Of a stretch of 64,000 nt of DNA, positions 9,860 to 18,270 are shown piece after piece. A model generated the notes under the pieces. It was not told where the DNA came from. It worked only from the letters and a program-made list of their open reading frames with translations, and searched no databases. Made by a program: the position numbers and the translations under genes. Within the stretch, counting starts at the first letter, position 1; each line of letters begins with the position of its first letter. Origin of the DNA: an uncultured Hyphomicrobiales bacterium (GTDB lineage Bacteria > Pseudomonadota > Alphaproteobacteria > Rhizobiales > Ancalomicrobiaceae); contig CAIYYN010000054.1 of the NCBI GenBank assembly GCA_903930435.1, positions 310,001-374,000 of the forward strand, written 5' to 3'.

Positions 9860-10765
9860 TCACAGGGTCAGCCGCGATCGCCGCATCTCGTACAGCGTGA
9901 CGGCGGTTGCAATCGCCAGGTTGAGCGAGTCCGCCTGACCGGCCATCGGGATCTTGATGACGGTTGTTGCCAGCGCGACAAACGCGTCGTTGAGGCCAGA
10001 TTGTTCGTTCCCCATCAAGAGGATAGCGGGTTCTGGATAGTTGACCGAGCGATAATCGACCGCGCCTTTCAGGTGGGTTGCATAGACGGGCACCCGGGCG
10101 GCGTGGTTGAACCGGGCGAACGCGTCGCGGCTCATGCGGACGAGCGGCACGTGGAACAGGGATCCCATCGTGGCCCGGACGGCCTCAATCGCAAACGGAT
10201 CGGTCGTCTCATCGATCAGGATCACGCCGGAGGCCCCGACGGAATCGACCGTGCGGATGATCGTGCCGAGGTTGCCGGGGTCCTTGATGCCTTCGAGCGC
10301 GACCCAGGTGCCCTTGATGGCCTCGGGTGCCAGATCGGCATACTGTTGTGCGATCACCGACACGACCATCTGTGGATTGTCGCGCCTGGAAATCTTCTCC
10401 AGCACGGCCTCGCTGACTTCAACGACATCGGTTCCGCGCTGCAAGGCGGTCGCAACTGCCTGGGAGACCATCGATTGCTGGCCGACCCTGTCACAATAGG
10501 CCAGCGTCGTCACGCGCCAACCACTTTCGAAAGCATCGGTGACGAGCTTCAGTCCCTCAGCGAGGAAAAGGCCCGTCTCGGCGCGTTCCTTCTTGGATTG
10601 CAGGCCGCGCATATCCTTGATCAGGTCATTGGCGAGGCTGGTGATCTTGCGGATGGCTGGCTTCGTCTCGTCTTCGGGTCGTGATGCCATTGCCGACGAT
10701 GGTGGCCTTGCGGACGGACGCTTGGAGCGACGATAGAGTTGCGGGCTGCGCGGGTCCTGACTCAT
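9860..10765 (-). CDS. TrmH/SpoU family RNA 2'-O-methyltransferase
   Basis: A 301-residue SPOUT-class RNA methyltransferase. The C-terminal domain shows the three SpoU motifs: EGIKDPGNLGTIIRT, ILLMGNEQSGL and IPMAGQADSLNLAIATAV, which form the knotted SAM site. The N-terminal half has a substrate-binding domain (FLAEGLKLVTDAF). A basic, Ser/Arg-rich tail of about 30 residues precedes it. The target nucleotide cannot be decided from sequence. It overlaps the upstream RlmI-like gene by 4 bp, so two RNA-modifying enzymes are probably co-expressed. Confidence 0.88.
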   Translation of the reverse strand: MSQDPRSPQLYRRSKRPSARPPSSAMASRPEDETKPAIRKITSLANDLIKDMRGLQSKKERAETGLFLAEGLKLVTDAFESGWRVTTLAYCDRVGQQSMVSQAVATALQRGTDVVEVSEAVLEKISRRDNPQMVVSVIAQQYADLAPEAIKGTWVALEGIKDPGNLGTIIRTVDSVGASGVILIDETTDPFAIEAVRATMGSLFHVPLVRMSRDAFARFNHAARVPVYATHLKGAVDYRSVNYPEPAILLMGNEQSGLNDAFVALATTVIKIPMAGQADSLNLAIATAVTLYEMRRSRLTL

Positions 10766-11727
10766 GCCGTCGCCTCCGGTTGCCAGCGGCAGAACAGCGA
10801 TGTTGCCAGTTTTCGCCCGAACTGTTCTTCGATCAGCAGTTCACCCGATTCCAGCAAACCGCCGCGTGGGCCAAAAATCTCGGCAAACAGCTCGTGGAAT
10901 GAGATAAATGACGCCCGCATGGCGTAGACCGTCAGGATGTTGAACATCGGCTTTGGCCCGGTCAACTCGCGGCACAGGGTCAGCATCTCGGGCAGATGTT
11001 CGAACAATTGCCAGACTTCGCCATTGGTGCCGCGCCCATATTTGGGCGGATCGAGAATGATTGCGTCATAGGTATTGCCGCGCCGGACCTCGCGTTGAAC
11101 GAACTTCATGGCGTCTTCACAGATCCAGCGGATCGGCAACGCTTCAAGGCCGGAGAGCGCCTGATTTTCCCGCGCCCAGGCAATCGCCTTCTTGGATGCA
11201 TCGACATGGGTCACATGAGCGCCCGCTTCGGCTGCGATCAGCGAGGCAAGGCCAGTATAGCCGAAGAGATTGAGGAGCTTGGGCGTACGACCGGCGGTCT
11301 TGGCAGCGCGGATGCGATCAGCCATCCAGCTCCAGTGGGCCGCCTGCTCGGCAAAGACGCCGACATGGCGGAACGACGTGAACCGGCACACGAATTTGAC
11401 CGGCCCGAAGGCCATTTGCCAGGTTTCCCCGACCGGCTTTGGAAATCGCCAGCGACCGGGGCCTTCTTCCTCAACGTCACCTGTGAAGATGGCCTGGGCC
11501 TTGTCCCAGTCAGCGTCAGGCAATCGCGGCGACCAGAGCGCCTGTTCTTCGGGGCGAACAACAACAATGTCGCCATAGCGCTCAAGCTTGCGACCGTGTC
11601 CACTGTCAAGCAGGCAATAATCGTCCCAGCCGCGCATTTCGAGGATGGCGGGCCAGGCGGATTGCAGCTTAGGCGTGGGCGCCGCTCGTGCTGGGTCTGC
11701 GGAGACAGGCTTTGTCTGATCGATCAT
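10762..11727 (-). CDS. Class I SAM-dependent methyltransferase, RlmI/RlmK-like
   Basis: A 321-residue Rossmann methyltransferase related to 23S rRNA cytosine methyltransferases. Motif I is LNLFGYTGLASLIAAEAGA (about residue 155), the acidic loop is VTHVDASKKAIAWARENQ, and the catalytic-type motif DPPKYGRG is present. I placed the start at 11727 because a GGAGG sits 5 bases before that ATG; an adjacent ATG at 11730 and further in-frame codons upstream remain possible. No PUA domain is obvious at the N-terminus, unlike E. coli RlmI, so the specificity is open. Confidence 0.82.
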   Translation of the reverse strand: MIDQTKPVSADPARAAPTPKLQSAWPAILEMRGWDDYCLLDSGHGRKLERYGDIVVVRPEEQALWSPRLPDADWDKAQAIFTGDVEEEGPGRWRFPKPVGETWQMAFGPVKFVCRFTSFRHVGVFAEQAAHWSWMADRIRAAKTAGRTPKLLNLFGYTGLASLIAAEAGAHVTHVDASKKAIAWARENQALSGLEALPIRWICEDAMKFVQREVRRGNTYDAIILDPPKYGRGTNGEVWQLFEHLPEMLTLCRELTGPKPMFNILTVYAMRASFISFHELFAEIFGPRGGLLESGELLIEEQFGRKLATSLFCRWQPEATA

Positions 11728-12058
11728 CATGCCCTCCACTTTGCTGACTTGGGTCAGATCGTCAATGGTTTTGATCAGCGTTATATTCACTGAAATATTG
11801 CGATTGCCTCAAAAAAATCTCGACTATCCGGTATCTTAGCCCTTGCGTTCGCGAGTGGTGAAGGGCAACTTGACGGCTCTGAAAAGATGGTCCGGTCAAG
11901 GGCTGGTTCTGTAGACGTTACCTAGGTGTAGCATTTGCGAATTGCGTTTTTCGATACGGCGGTGTCAACGAAGTACGCAACGAGAGCGTTGATTTCAAAG
12001 TCGATGCACCAAGTCCGTCAACGGGCTGGTCGTTGCGGTGTGTGGGGAGAGTAGCCAG
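11728..12058. other. Intergenic region between RlmI-like gene and coxG
   Basis: About 330 bp between divergent genes, so it must hold both promoters. The part nearest 11790-11820 is AT-rich. I see no convincing operator palindrome, RNA gene or small coding frame. Confidence 0.5.
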
Positions 12059-12727
12059 ATGGAAATGACCGGTGAGTACCGGATTTCGGCACCCCGTGCC
12101 CAGGTCTGGGCCGCGCTGAATGATCCGGAAGTGCTGAAGATCAGCATTCCCGGCTGCGAAACGCTGGACATGACCTCCGACACCGAGATGACAGCCAAGG
12201 TCGTCGCCAAGATCGGCCCGGTCAAAGCGACCTTCACAGGCAAGGTGAAACTGGAAAATATCAACGCGCCCGAAAGCTACACCATTGCCGGTGAGGGCCA
12301 GGGTGGCGTTGCAGGCTTCGCCAAGGGCGGTGCCGACGTACATCTGGCGGACGATAACGGGGTGACCGTTTTGACTTACACCGCCCGTGCCCAGATCGGC
12401 GGCAAGCTGGCCCAACTGGGGTCACGACTGATCGATTCCACGGCCAAGATGATGGCCGATCAGTTTTTTGCGAAATTTTCCGCAGTCGTGACCGAACGCG
12501 CGCTGATTGAGGCCGGTGGGCCGATGGCTGCCGAGCCGCAATCTGTCGCCGACGCTTCAAGCGCGGCGTCAAGCGGAGCACCCGTTCAGACCGCTCCGCG
12601 CGCAACGGCCTCTGCTGCTTCAGGGGCAAGTGCTGCACCGATTTCCGTCGGTTCGGGATTGCCTGGCTGGGTTATTCCGCTGGTGACGCTCGTCGTGGGC
12701 GTGATCATCGGCAAGTATCTCTTGTGA
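12059..12727 (+). CDS. coxG: Carbon monoxide dehydrogenase subunit G-type membrane protein
   Basis: A 222-residue SRPBCC-fold protein of the CoxG family. The N-terminal 150 residues read as CoxG (MEMTGEYRISAPRAQVWAAL, then ALNDPEVLKISIPGCE). An Ala/Ser-rich linker of about 40 residues leads to one C-terminal membrane anchor (WVIPLVTLVVGVIIGKYLL). CoxG is known to help attach CO dehydrogenase to the cytoplasmic membrane. I chose ATG 12059 because the domain begins there. It is the first gene of the coxG-S-L-M group, and a small hairpin lies after it at 12745-12760. Confidence 0.88.
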   Translation: MEMTGEYRISAPRAQVWAALNDPEVLKISIPGCETLDMTSDTEMTAKVVAKIGPVKATFTGKVKLENINAPESYTIAGEGQGGVAGFAKGGADVHLADDNGVTVLTYTARAQIGGKLAQLGSRLIDSTAKMMADQFFAKFSAVVTERALIEAGGPMAAEPQSVADASSAASSGAPVQTAPRATASAASGASAAPISVGSGLPGWVIPLVTLVVGVIIGKYLL

Positions 12728-12889
12728 GCGAACGATCTTGGGCCGGGACGGTATCGTCCCAGCCTGTCTGGACTGGCAAGCGTTAATGGAAGTGAATGAC
12801 TGCCCATGATCAGAACGCCTATGTGGCCGCCTGGCGGTTCCGGTGAGTGATCCAGGGGCAGAGACGTCAAGAAGGATTGGGAGGACTAC

Positions 12890-13375
12890 ATGACAACTGT
12901 TTCCATGACTGTAAACGGCAAGACTGTCTCGGCGGACGTCGAAGATCGTACCTTGCTGGTCTCGTTCCTGCGCGAGACGCTCGGCCTCACCGGGACCCAC
13001 GTCGGCTGCGACACCTCGCAATGCGGCGCTTGCGTCGTTCATATCGACGGACGCGCTGTCAAGTCCTGCACGACGCTGGCGGTTCAGGCAGCTGGCACGG
13101 CTGTGACCACCATCGAAGGTCTGTCGTCTGGTGGTGAACTGCACCCGGTGCAGGCTGCGTTCCGTGACAATCACGGCCTCCAGTGCGGTTTCTGCACGCC
13201 CGGCATGATCATGACGTCGGTCGACATCATCAATCGGCATGGTGCGCATCTGGATGAAGCCACGGTTCGTCACGAACTCGAAGGCAACATCTGCCGCTGC
13301 ACGGGCTACCATAACATCGTGAAGTCCGTTCTCGATGCTGCAGGCCGCATGACCACATCTGCCGCTGCGGAGTGA
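12890..13375 (+). CDS. coxS: Molybdenum hydroxylase small subunit, [2Fe-2S] protein
   Basis: A 161-residue iron-sulfur subunit of the xanthine oxidase family. The plant-type 2Fe-2S cluster ligands are in [15 protein letters not shown] (about residues 40-50) with a fourth Cys in KSCTTL. The second, all-helical cluster domain has QCGFCTPGM (about 100) and ICRCTGY (about 136). It passes electrons from the Mo site in CoxL to FAD in CoxM. A strong GGAGG lies 5 bases before the ATG. Confidence 0.95.
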   Translation: MTTVSMTVNGKTVSADVEDRTLLVSFLRETLGLTGTHVGCDTSQCGACVVHIDGRAVKSCTTLAVQAAGTAVTTIEGLSSGGELHPVQAAFRDNHGLQCGFCTPGMIMTSVDIINRHGAHLDEATVRHELEGNICRCTGYHNIVKSVLDAAGRMTTSAAAE

Positions 13376-13485
13376 GCAGGTTCAAACTCAATGCCGTCCT
13401 GGTGGATTGACCCCCGCCGAAGAGGGGTCTCGCCGGACGGTTTACCAGGAAACGTCAGTGTGACGAGAGTCACCAGGAGGATACC

Positions 13486-15840
13486 ATGGGCGTTGAAGGC
13501 ATTGGTCAGAGCGTCGTCCGCAAGGAAGACAAGCGGTTCATCACCGGCAAGGGCAAATACACCGACGATATCAAGTTGCAGGGCTTGACGCAGGCGCATT
13601 TCGTGCGTTCGCCTCATGCCCATGCGCGGATCAAGTCGATCGATACGTCAGCGGCCAAGGCAATGCCGGGCGTTGTAGCAGTTCTGACCGGCTCGGAACT
13701 CGTTGGCGACAAGATCGGCAATCTGATTTGCGGCTGGATGGTCCATTCGAAGGACGGCAGCCCGATGAAGATGGGCGCCTTCCCGGCGATGGCCAATGAG
13801 ACTGTCCGCTGGGTCGGTCAGGCAGTGGCTGTCGTCATCGCGGAAACCAAGAACCTCGCCCGCGATGCTGCCGAAGCCGTAGTCGTCGATTACGAGGAGC
13901 TTCAGGCCGTTGTTGACGTTCGCGAAGCGGTCAAGCCGGGCGCACCGCAGCTGCATCCGGAAGCCGCCAACAACACGATCTATCAGTGGTCGATTGGTGA
14001 TCAGTCGGCGACGGATGCCGCCATTGCTGGCGCAGCGCATGTCGTGACGATGGACATCATGAACAACCGTCTGGTCCCGAACCCGATGGAGCCACGCTCG
14101 GCAGTCGCCCAATATGACTCGGCTGATGATCATCTGACACTGTGGACGACGTCGCAGAACCCGCATGTTGCGCGGCTTCTGTTGTCGGCCTTCTACAATA
14201 TTGCGCCGGAAAACAAGCTTCGCGTGATTGCCCCCGACGTCGGCGGTGGCTTTGGCGCCAAGATCTATGTCTATCCTGAAGAGATCGTCTGCCTGTGGGC
14301 TGCCCGCAAGATCGATCGTCCGGTCAAGTGGACGGCTGATCGCTCGGAAGCCTTCCTGACAGACGCCCATGGCCGCGACCACGTCTCCAAGGCCGAACTG
14401 GCCTTTGATGCCGATCACAAGATCATTGGCTTGCGCGTTCACACCTACGCGAATTTCGGCGCCTACATGTCGCTGTTCTCATCGTCGGTGCCAACCTACC
14501 TCTACGCAACGCTACTGTCGGGTCAGTACAATATCCCGAACATCTATTGCGAAGTGGATGGTGTCTACACCAACACGGTTCCGGTTGACGCCTATCGCGG
14601 CGCTGGCCGTCCCGAGGCGGCGTTCCTCATCGAACGCCTCATGGAAACAGCTGCCCGCCAGTTCGGCATGTCGCCTGCCGATCTGCGTCGCAAGAACTTC
14701 ATCACGCAGTTCCCGCACCAGACGCCGGTGATCATGACCTACGACACCGGTGACTTCAACGCGTCGCTCGATGCCGCCATGAAGGCGATCGACTACGCTG
14801 GCTTCCCGGCCCGCAAGGCAGCCTCTGCTGCCAAGGGCAAGCTGCGTGGGATCGGCATCTCCTGCTATATCGAGGCCTGCGGCATCGCACCATCCAAGGC
14901 TGTCGGCTCGCTTGGCGCAGGTGTTGGCCTCTGGGAATCGGCAGAAGTCCGGGTCAATCCGGTCGGCACTGTCGAAGTTCTCACCGGTTCGCACAGCCAT
15001 GGTCAGGGCCATGAAACGACCTTCGCCCAGCTGATCTCGACCCGTCTCGGCGTCGGCATCGATACGGTGCAGATCATTCATGGCGATACGGACAAGGTTC
15101 AGTTCGGCATGGGCACCTACGGCTCGCGTTCCGGCGCAGTCGGCATGTCGGCTATCCTCAAGGCTGTCGAAAAGGTCGAGGCCAAGGCCCGCAAGATCGC
15201 TGCCCATCTGATGGAAGCGGCTGAAGGCGACATCGTCATCGAAGGTGGCGAGGTCAAGGTCGCCGGTACCGACAAGAAGATGCCTTGGGCGCTGGTCGCG
15301 CTGGCCGCCTATACCGGCCATAACCTGCCCGACGGCATGGAACCCGGCCTGAAGGAAGGCGCGTTCTATGACCCGACGAACTTCACGTTCCCGGCTGGCA
15401 GCTATATCGCTGAAGTCGAGATCGATCCGGACACCGGCAAGACCACGGTCTGCAACTTCACGGCTGCTGACGACTTCGGCAACCTGATGAACCCGATGAT
15501 CGTCGAAGGTCAGGTGCATGGTGGCATTGCGCAGGGTATCGGACAGGCCCTGCTGGAAGGCACGGTTTATACCGGTGACGGCCAGTTGCTGACGGCGTCC
15601 TACATGGATTATGCCATGCCGCGCGCCGATGACCTGCCGTCCTTCGATATCCACCACACCTGCACGCCTTGTCCGGGCAATCCGCTCGGCATCAAGGGCT
15701 GCGGCGAGGCCGGAGCCATCGGATCGCCGCCAGCCATCATCAATGCCATCACCGATGCGCTTGGTCACAATCACATCGAGATGCCGGCGACGCCGGATCG
15801 CGTCTGGCATGCGATCCATAGCCGCATGGCTGCTGAATAA
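13486..15840 (+). CDS. coxL: Form II carbon monoxide dehydrogenase-like molybdopterin large subunit
   Basis: A 784-residue molybdenum-binding subunit of the xanthine oxidase family. The active-site loop reads AYRGAGR (about residues 368-374), which is the form II signature; form I CO dehydrogenase has AYRCSFR with the catalytic cysteine. Other Mo-cofactor motifs are DVGGGFGAK (about 254), GSHSHGQGHETTFAQ (about 502) and GCGEAGAIG (about 740). Whether form II enzymes oxidise CO is unsettled in the literature, so the substrate may be another small molecule or a purine-like compound. GGAGG precedes the ATG. Confidence 0.92.
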   Translation: MGVEGIGQSVVRKEDKRFITGKGKYTDDIKLQGLTQAHFVRSPHAHARIKSIDTSAAKAMPGVVAVLTGSELVGDKIGNLICGWMVHSKDGSPMKMGAFPAMANETVRWVGQAVAVVIAETKNLARDAAEAVVVDYEELQAVVDVREAVKPGAPQLHPEAANNTIYQWSIGDQSATDAAIAGAAHVVTMDIMNNRLVPNPMEPRSAVAQYDSADDHLTLWTTSQNPHVARLLLSAFYNIAPENKLRVIAPDVGGGFGAKIYVYPEEIVCLWAARKIDRPVKWTADRSEAFLTDAHGRDHVSKAELAFDADHKIIGLRVHTYANFGAYMSLFSSSVPTYLYATLLSGQYNIPNIYCEVDGVYTNTVPVDAYRGAGRPEAAFLIERLMETAARQFGMSPADLRRKNFITQFPHQTPVIMTYDTGDFNASLDAAMKAIDYAGFPARKAASAAKGKLRGIGISCYIEACGIAPSKAVGSLGAGVGLWESAEVRVNPVGTVEVLTGSHSHGQGHETTFAQLISTRLGVGIDTVQIIHGDTDKVQFGMGTYGSRSGAVGMSAILKAVEKVEAKARKIAAHLMEAAEGDIVIEGGEVKVAGTDKKMPWALVALAAYTGHNLPDGMEPGLKEGAFYDPTNFTFPAGSYIAEVEIDPDTGKTTVCNFTAADDFGNLMNPMIVEGQVHGGIAQGIGQALLEGTVYTGDGQLLTASYMDYAMPRADDLPSFDIHHTCTPCPGNPLGIKGCGEAGAIGSPPAIINAITDALGHNHIEMPATPDRVWHAIHSRMAAE

Positions 15841-15848
15841 GGTGACCA

Positions 15849-15878
15849 GTCGGGTCCGGATTGAACTCCGGACCCGAC
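15849..15878 (+). terminator. Strong hairpin between coxL and coxM
   Basis: A perfect 12-bp stem (GTCGGGTCCGGA and its complement) with a 6-base loop lies 8 bases after the coxL stop. It is followed by ATTTG rather than a U-tract, so it may be an attenuator or an mRNA-stabilising structure rather than a full terminator. Confidence 0.6.
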
Positions 15879-15947
15879 ATTTGTCGCAAAAGATCGCTGC
15901 AAACCGTTTAAGCCCGGACGGGCAAACCCCACGAAAGGGAGCACCCC

Positions 15948-16748
15948 ATGTACTCCACCAGTTACCATAAGGCCGCAAGCGTAGCCGAGGCCGAAAGCTT
16001 GCTCGCAGGTGCGAGCGACGGCAAATATCTGGCCGGCGGTCAGACTCTGATCCCAACCATGAAGCAGCGCCTTGCAGCGCCGACGGATCTGGTCGATCTG
16101 ACCAAGATTCCGGGTCTGGCTGGCGTCGAAGTGAGCGGCAACACCGTCAAGATCGGTGCAGCCACCCGCCATTACGACGTGGCCTCCTCGGCCAGCGTCA
16201 AGTCGGCGATCCCGGCGCTTGCGGCCCTTGCCAGCGGCATCGGTGATCCCGCTGTTCGCTATCAGGGCACGATTGGCGGATCGCTCGCCAATAACGATCC
16301 GTCCGCCGATTATCCGGCAGCTGTGCTGGCGCTCGGTGCGACGATCCACACGAACAAGCGGGCTATCTCGGCGGATGATTATTTTCAGGGCATGTTCACG
16401 ACGGCCCTCGAAGACAGTGAAATCATCACCGCAGTGAGCTTCCCTGTCCCTGCAAAGGCAGCTTACGTGAAATTCCCGAACCCGGCTTCGCGCTACGCGC
16501 TGGCAGGCGTGTTTGTCGCCAAGCTGGCCGATGGTTCGGTCCGTGTCGCGGTGACCGGCGTGGGCGAAAGCGGTGTCTTCCGCGCATCGGCCATCGAAGC
16601 TGCGCTTGCCGCCAACTGGTCGGCTGATTCGGCTGGCAGCATTGCGATCTCGCCGGAAGGCGTCCTGTCGGACATCCATGGTTCCGCTGACTATCGCGCC
16701 AATCTGGTCTCGGTTCTGGCCAAGCGGGCCGTTGCCGCAGCTGGCTGA
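15948..16748 (+). CDS. coxM: Molybdenum hydroxylase FAD-binding medium subunit
   Basis: A 266-residue FAD subunit of the xanthine oxidase family. FAD-binding motifs are visible: YLAGGQTLIPTMKQRL (residues about 26-41) and GTIGGSLANNDPSADYP (about 107-123), which correspond to the AGGHSLIP and TIGG segments of CoxM. The C-terminal CO_deh_flav domain ends in a short helix. A GGGAG sequence precedes the ATG. It follows coxL by 107 bp, with a hairpin between, giving the gene order G-S-L-M. Confidence 0.93.
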   Translation: MYSTSYHKAASVAEAESLLAGASDGKYLAGGQTLIPTMKQRLAAPTDLVDLTKIPGLAGVEVSGNTVKIGAATRHYDVASSASVKSAIPALAALASGIGDPAVRYQGTIGGSLANNDPSADYPAAVLALGATIHTNKRAISADDYFQGMFTTALEDSEIITAVSFPVPAKAAYVKFPNPASRYALAGVFVAKLADGSVRVAVTGVGESGVFRASAIEAALAANWSADSAGSIAISPEGVLSDIHGSADYRANLVSVLAKRAVAAAG

Positions 16749-16774
16749 TCTCATCGACACAGTTCAATTGAGAC

Positions 16775-16806
16775 ACGGGCTACCCGGAAGGGTGGCCCGT
16801 TTCTGT
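16775..16806 (+). terminator. Intrinsic terminator after coxM
   Basis: An 11-bp GC-rich stem (ACGGGCTACCC pairing with GGGTGGCCCGT, one G-T pair), a GGAA tetraloop and a following TTTCTGTT tract, 27 bases downstream of coxM. This would end the cox transcript. Confidence 0.75.
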
Positions 16807-16972
16807 TGGGGGCGCGGAAAACCGGTCAGCCGAGGCGAGGGCGGTCATAATCCCTATCTCTGCGGACCCGATGGATCGATCGCTTTGACTTGTGAAGCGC
16901 ATCAACTAAAGTCAGGCCTCTTTTTGGAACGACATGCTCACATCCGGCTGGGCGCAGACCGAAGGTTTTGAA

Positions 16973-18232
16973 ATGTTTACTGAGACATCATTCAATTCGG
17001 GTAATCAGGTCGCGTCGGTCAGGTCAGCCGGAACAACGCCGCTTGCACGGGGGCGCGAGTTCCTGTCGATCCCCGGTCCGACCAATGTGCCTGAGATGGT
17101 CTTGCAGGCGATGCATCGCCCAGCTGTCGACATCTATGCCGAGGAGTTGCTCGACACGATCCACCAGTTGCTGACCGATCTCAAGGCTGTCTTTCGCACT
17201 GAAGGGTCGACCTATATTTACATCGCCAACGGACATGGCGCCTGGGAAGCGGCGCTGACCAATACGCTGTCACGTGGTGACCGGATCCTCGTTCTGGAAA
17301 GCGGGCGCTTCGCCAAAGGTTGGGGCGAACAGGGGGATCTGCTGGGATTGACCGTTGAGAGCATTCCCGGTGATTGGCGTGGAACCGTTGACATGGCCGC
17401 GTTTGAAGCGCGGATGAAAGCGGATACGACGCACGAGATCAAGGCCGTGCTCGTCGTCCAGATCGACACGGCGTCCGGCGTCGTCAATGATATCCCCGCG
17501 ATCCGGGCCATCATGGATGCGGCCAGACACCCGGCGCTGTTCATGGTCGACGGGATTGCATCGGTTGGATGCATGGAATTCGAGATGGATCGGTGGTCCA
17601 TCGATGTGGCGGTCACCTGCTCGCAAAAGGGCTTGATGATGACACCCGGCCTGTCGTTCCTGGCAGCCTCGCCCAAGGCCAAGGCGGCACATCTGAAGGC
17701 CGGGTTGCGCACTTCCTACTGGGATTGGTCGGCGCGCGATCTGCCGGAAAGCTATCGAAAGTTCTGTGGCACGCCGCCGGAACATATGTTGTTTGGCCTG
17801 CGCGCATCCCTTGCGCTTCTGTTTGAAGAAGGGCTGGAACAGGCCTGGGCGCGGCATCGCGGGCTCGCCGCCGCTGTTCACGCTGCCGTGGACGTTTGGG
17901 CGCAGGGTGGCGCGATGGAATTCAATATCGTCGCTCCGGCCCTGCGTTCCCCGTCGGTGACCACGATCCTGACGCCGGGATTTGATCCGCAAAAATTGCG
18001 CGATTTTGCGCGCAAGAACTGCGGTGTTGTCCTGGGTTCCGGTATCGGAGAACTCACGGGTATGGCGTTTCGGATTGCCCACATGGGCTATTGCAATGCG
18101 CCGATGGTACTTGGGACACTCGGGGCCACCGAGATTGCGCTCAATGCATTGAACATTCCGCACGGTTCAGGGGGTGTTCAGGCGGCGATCGCGGCACTCA
18201 ATCAGCATTTCGGGCCAGAAGCGGCTCGCTGA
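16973..18232 (+). CDS. PLP-dependent aminotransferase class V (serine/alanine-glyoxylate type)
   Basis: A 419-residue fold-type I aminotransferase. The N-terminal SIPGPTNVPEMVLQAM and the PLP-lysine segment TCSQKGLMMTPG (Lys about 216) match the serine-glyoxylate/alanine-glyoxylate aminotransferase family; MVDGIASVG carries the PLP-binding Asp. The ATG at 16973 is preferred to one 39 bases earlier. It follows the coxM terminator by about 165 bp, so it probably has its own promoter. Related enzymes include ureidoglycine-glyoxylate aminotransferase of purine breakdown, so the exact substrate is open. Confidence 0.87.
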   Translation: MFTETSFNSGNQVASVRSAGTTPLARGREFLSIPGPTNVPEMVLQAMHRPAVDIYAEELLDTIHQLLTDLKAVFRTEGSTYIYIANGHGAWEAALTNTLSRGDRILVLESGRFAKGWGEQGDLLGLTVESIPGDWRGTVDMAAFEARMKADTTHEIKAVLVVQIDTASGVVNDIPAIRAIMDAARHPALFMVDGIASVGCMEFEMDRWSIDVAVTCSQKGLMMTPGLSFLAASPKAKAAHLKAGLRTSYWDWSARDLPESYRKFCGTPPEHMLFGLRASLALLFEEGLEQAWARHRGLAAAVHAAVDVWAQGGAMEFNIVAPALRSPSVTTILTPGFDPQKLRDFARKNCGVVLGSGIGELTGMAFRIAHMGYCNAPMVLGTLGATEIALNALNIPHGSGGVQAAIAALNQHFGPEAAR

Positions 18233-18244
18233 TCTGGCCCGAAA
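18208..18244. terminator. Hairpin overlapping the aminotransferase stop codon
   Basis: Perfect 11-bp arms (TTTCGGGCCAG and its complement) enclose 15 bases that include the stop codon of the aminotransferase gene. It lies between two convergent genes and flanking AAA/TTT bases make it a plausible bidirectional terminator. Confidence 0.6.
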
Positions 18245-18270
18245 CTTGGGGTTAGCGCTGGTATTGCCGC

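Noticed and set aside
14512-16056. A 514-codon frame opposite coxL
   Set aside because: It is antisense to coxL, with composition mirroring its codon use; no family likeness.
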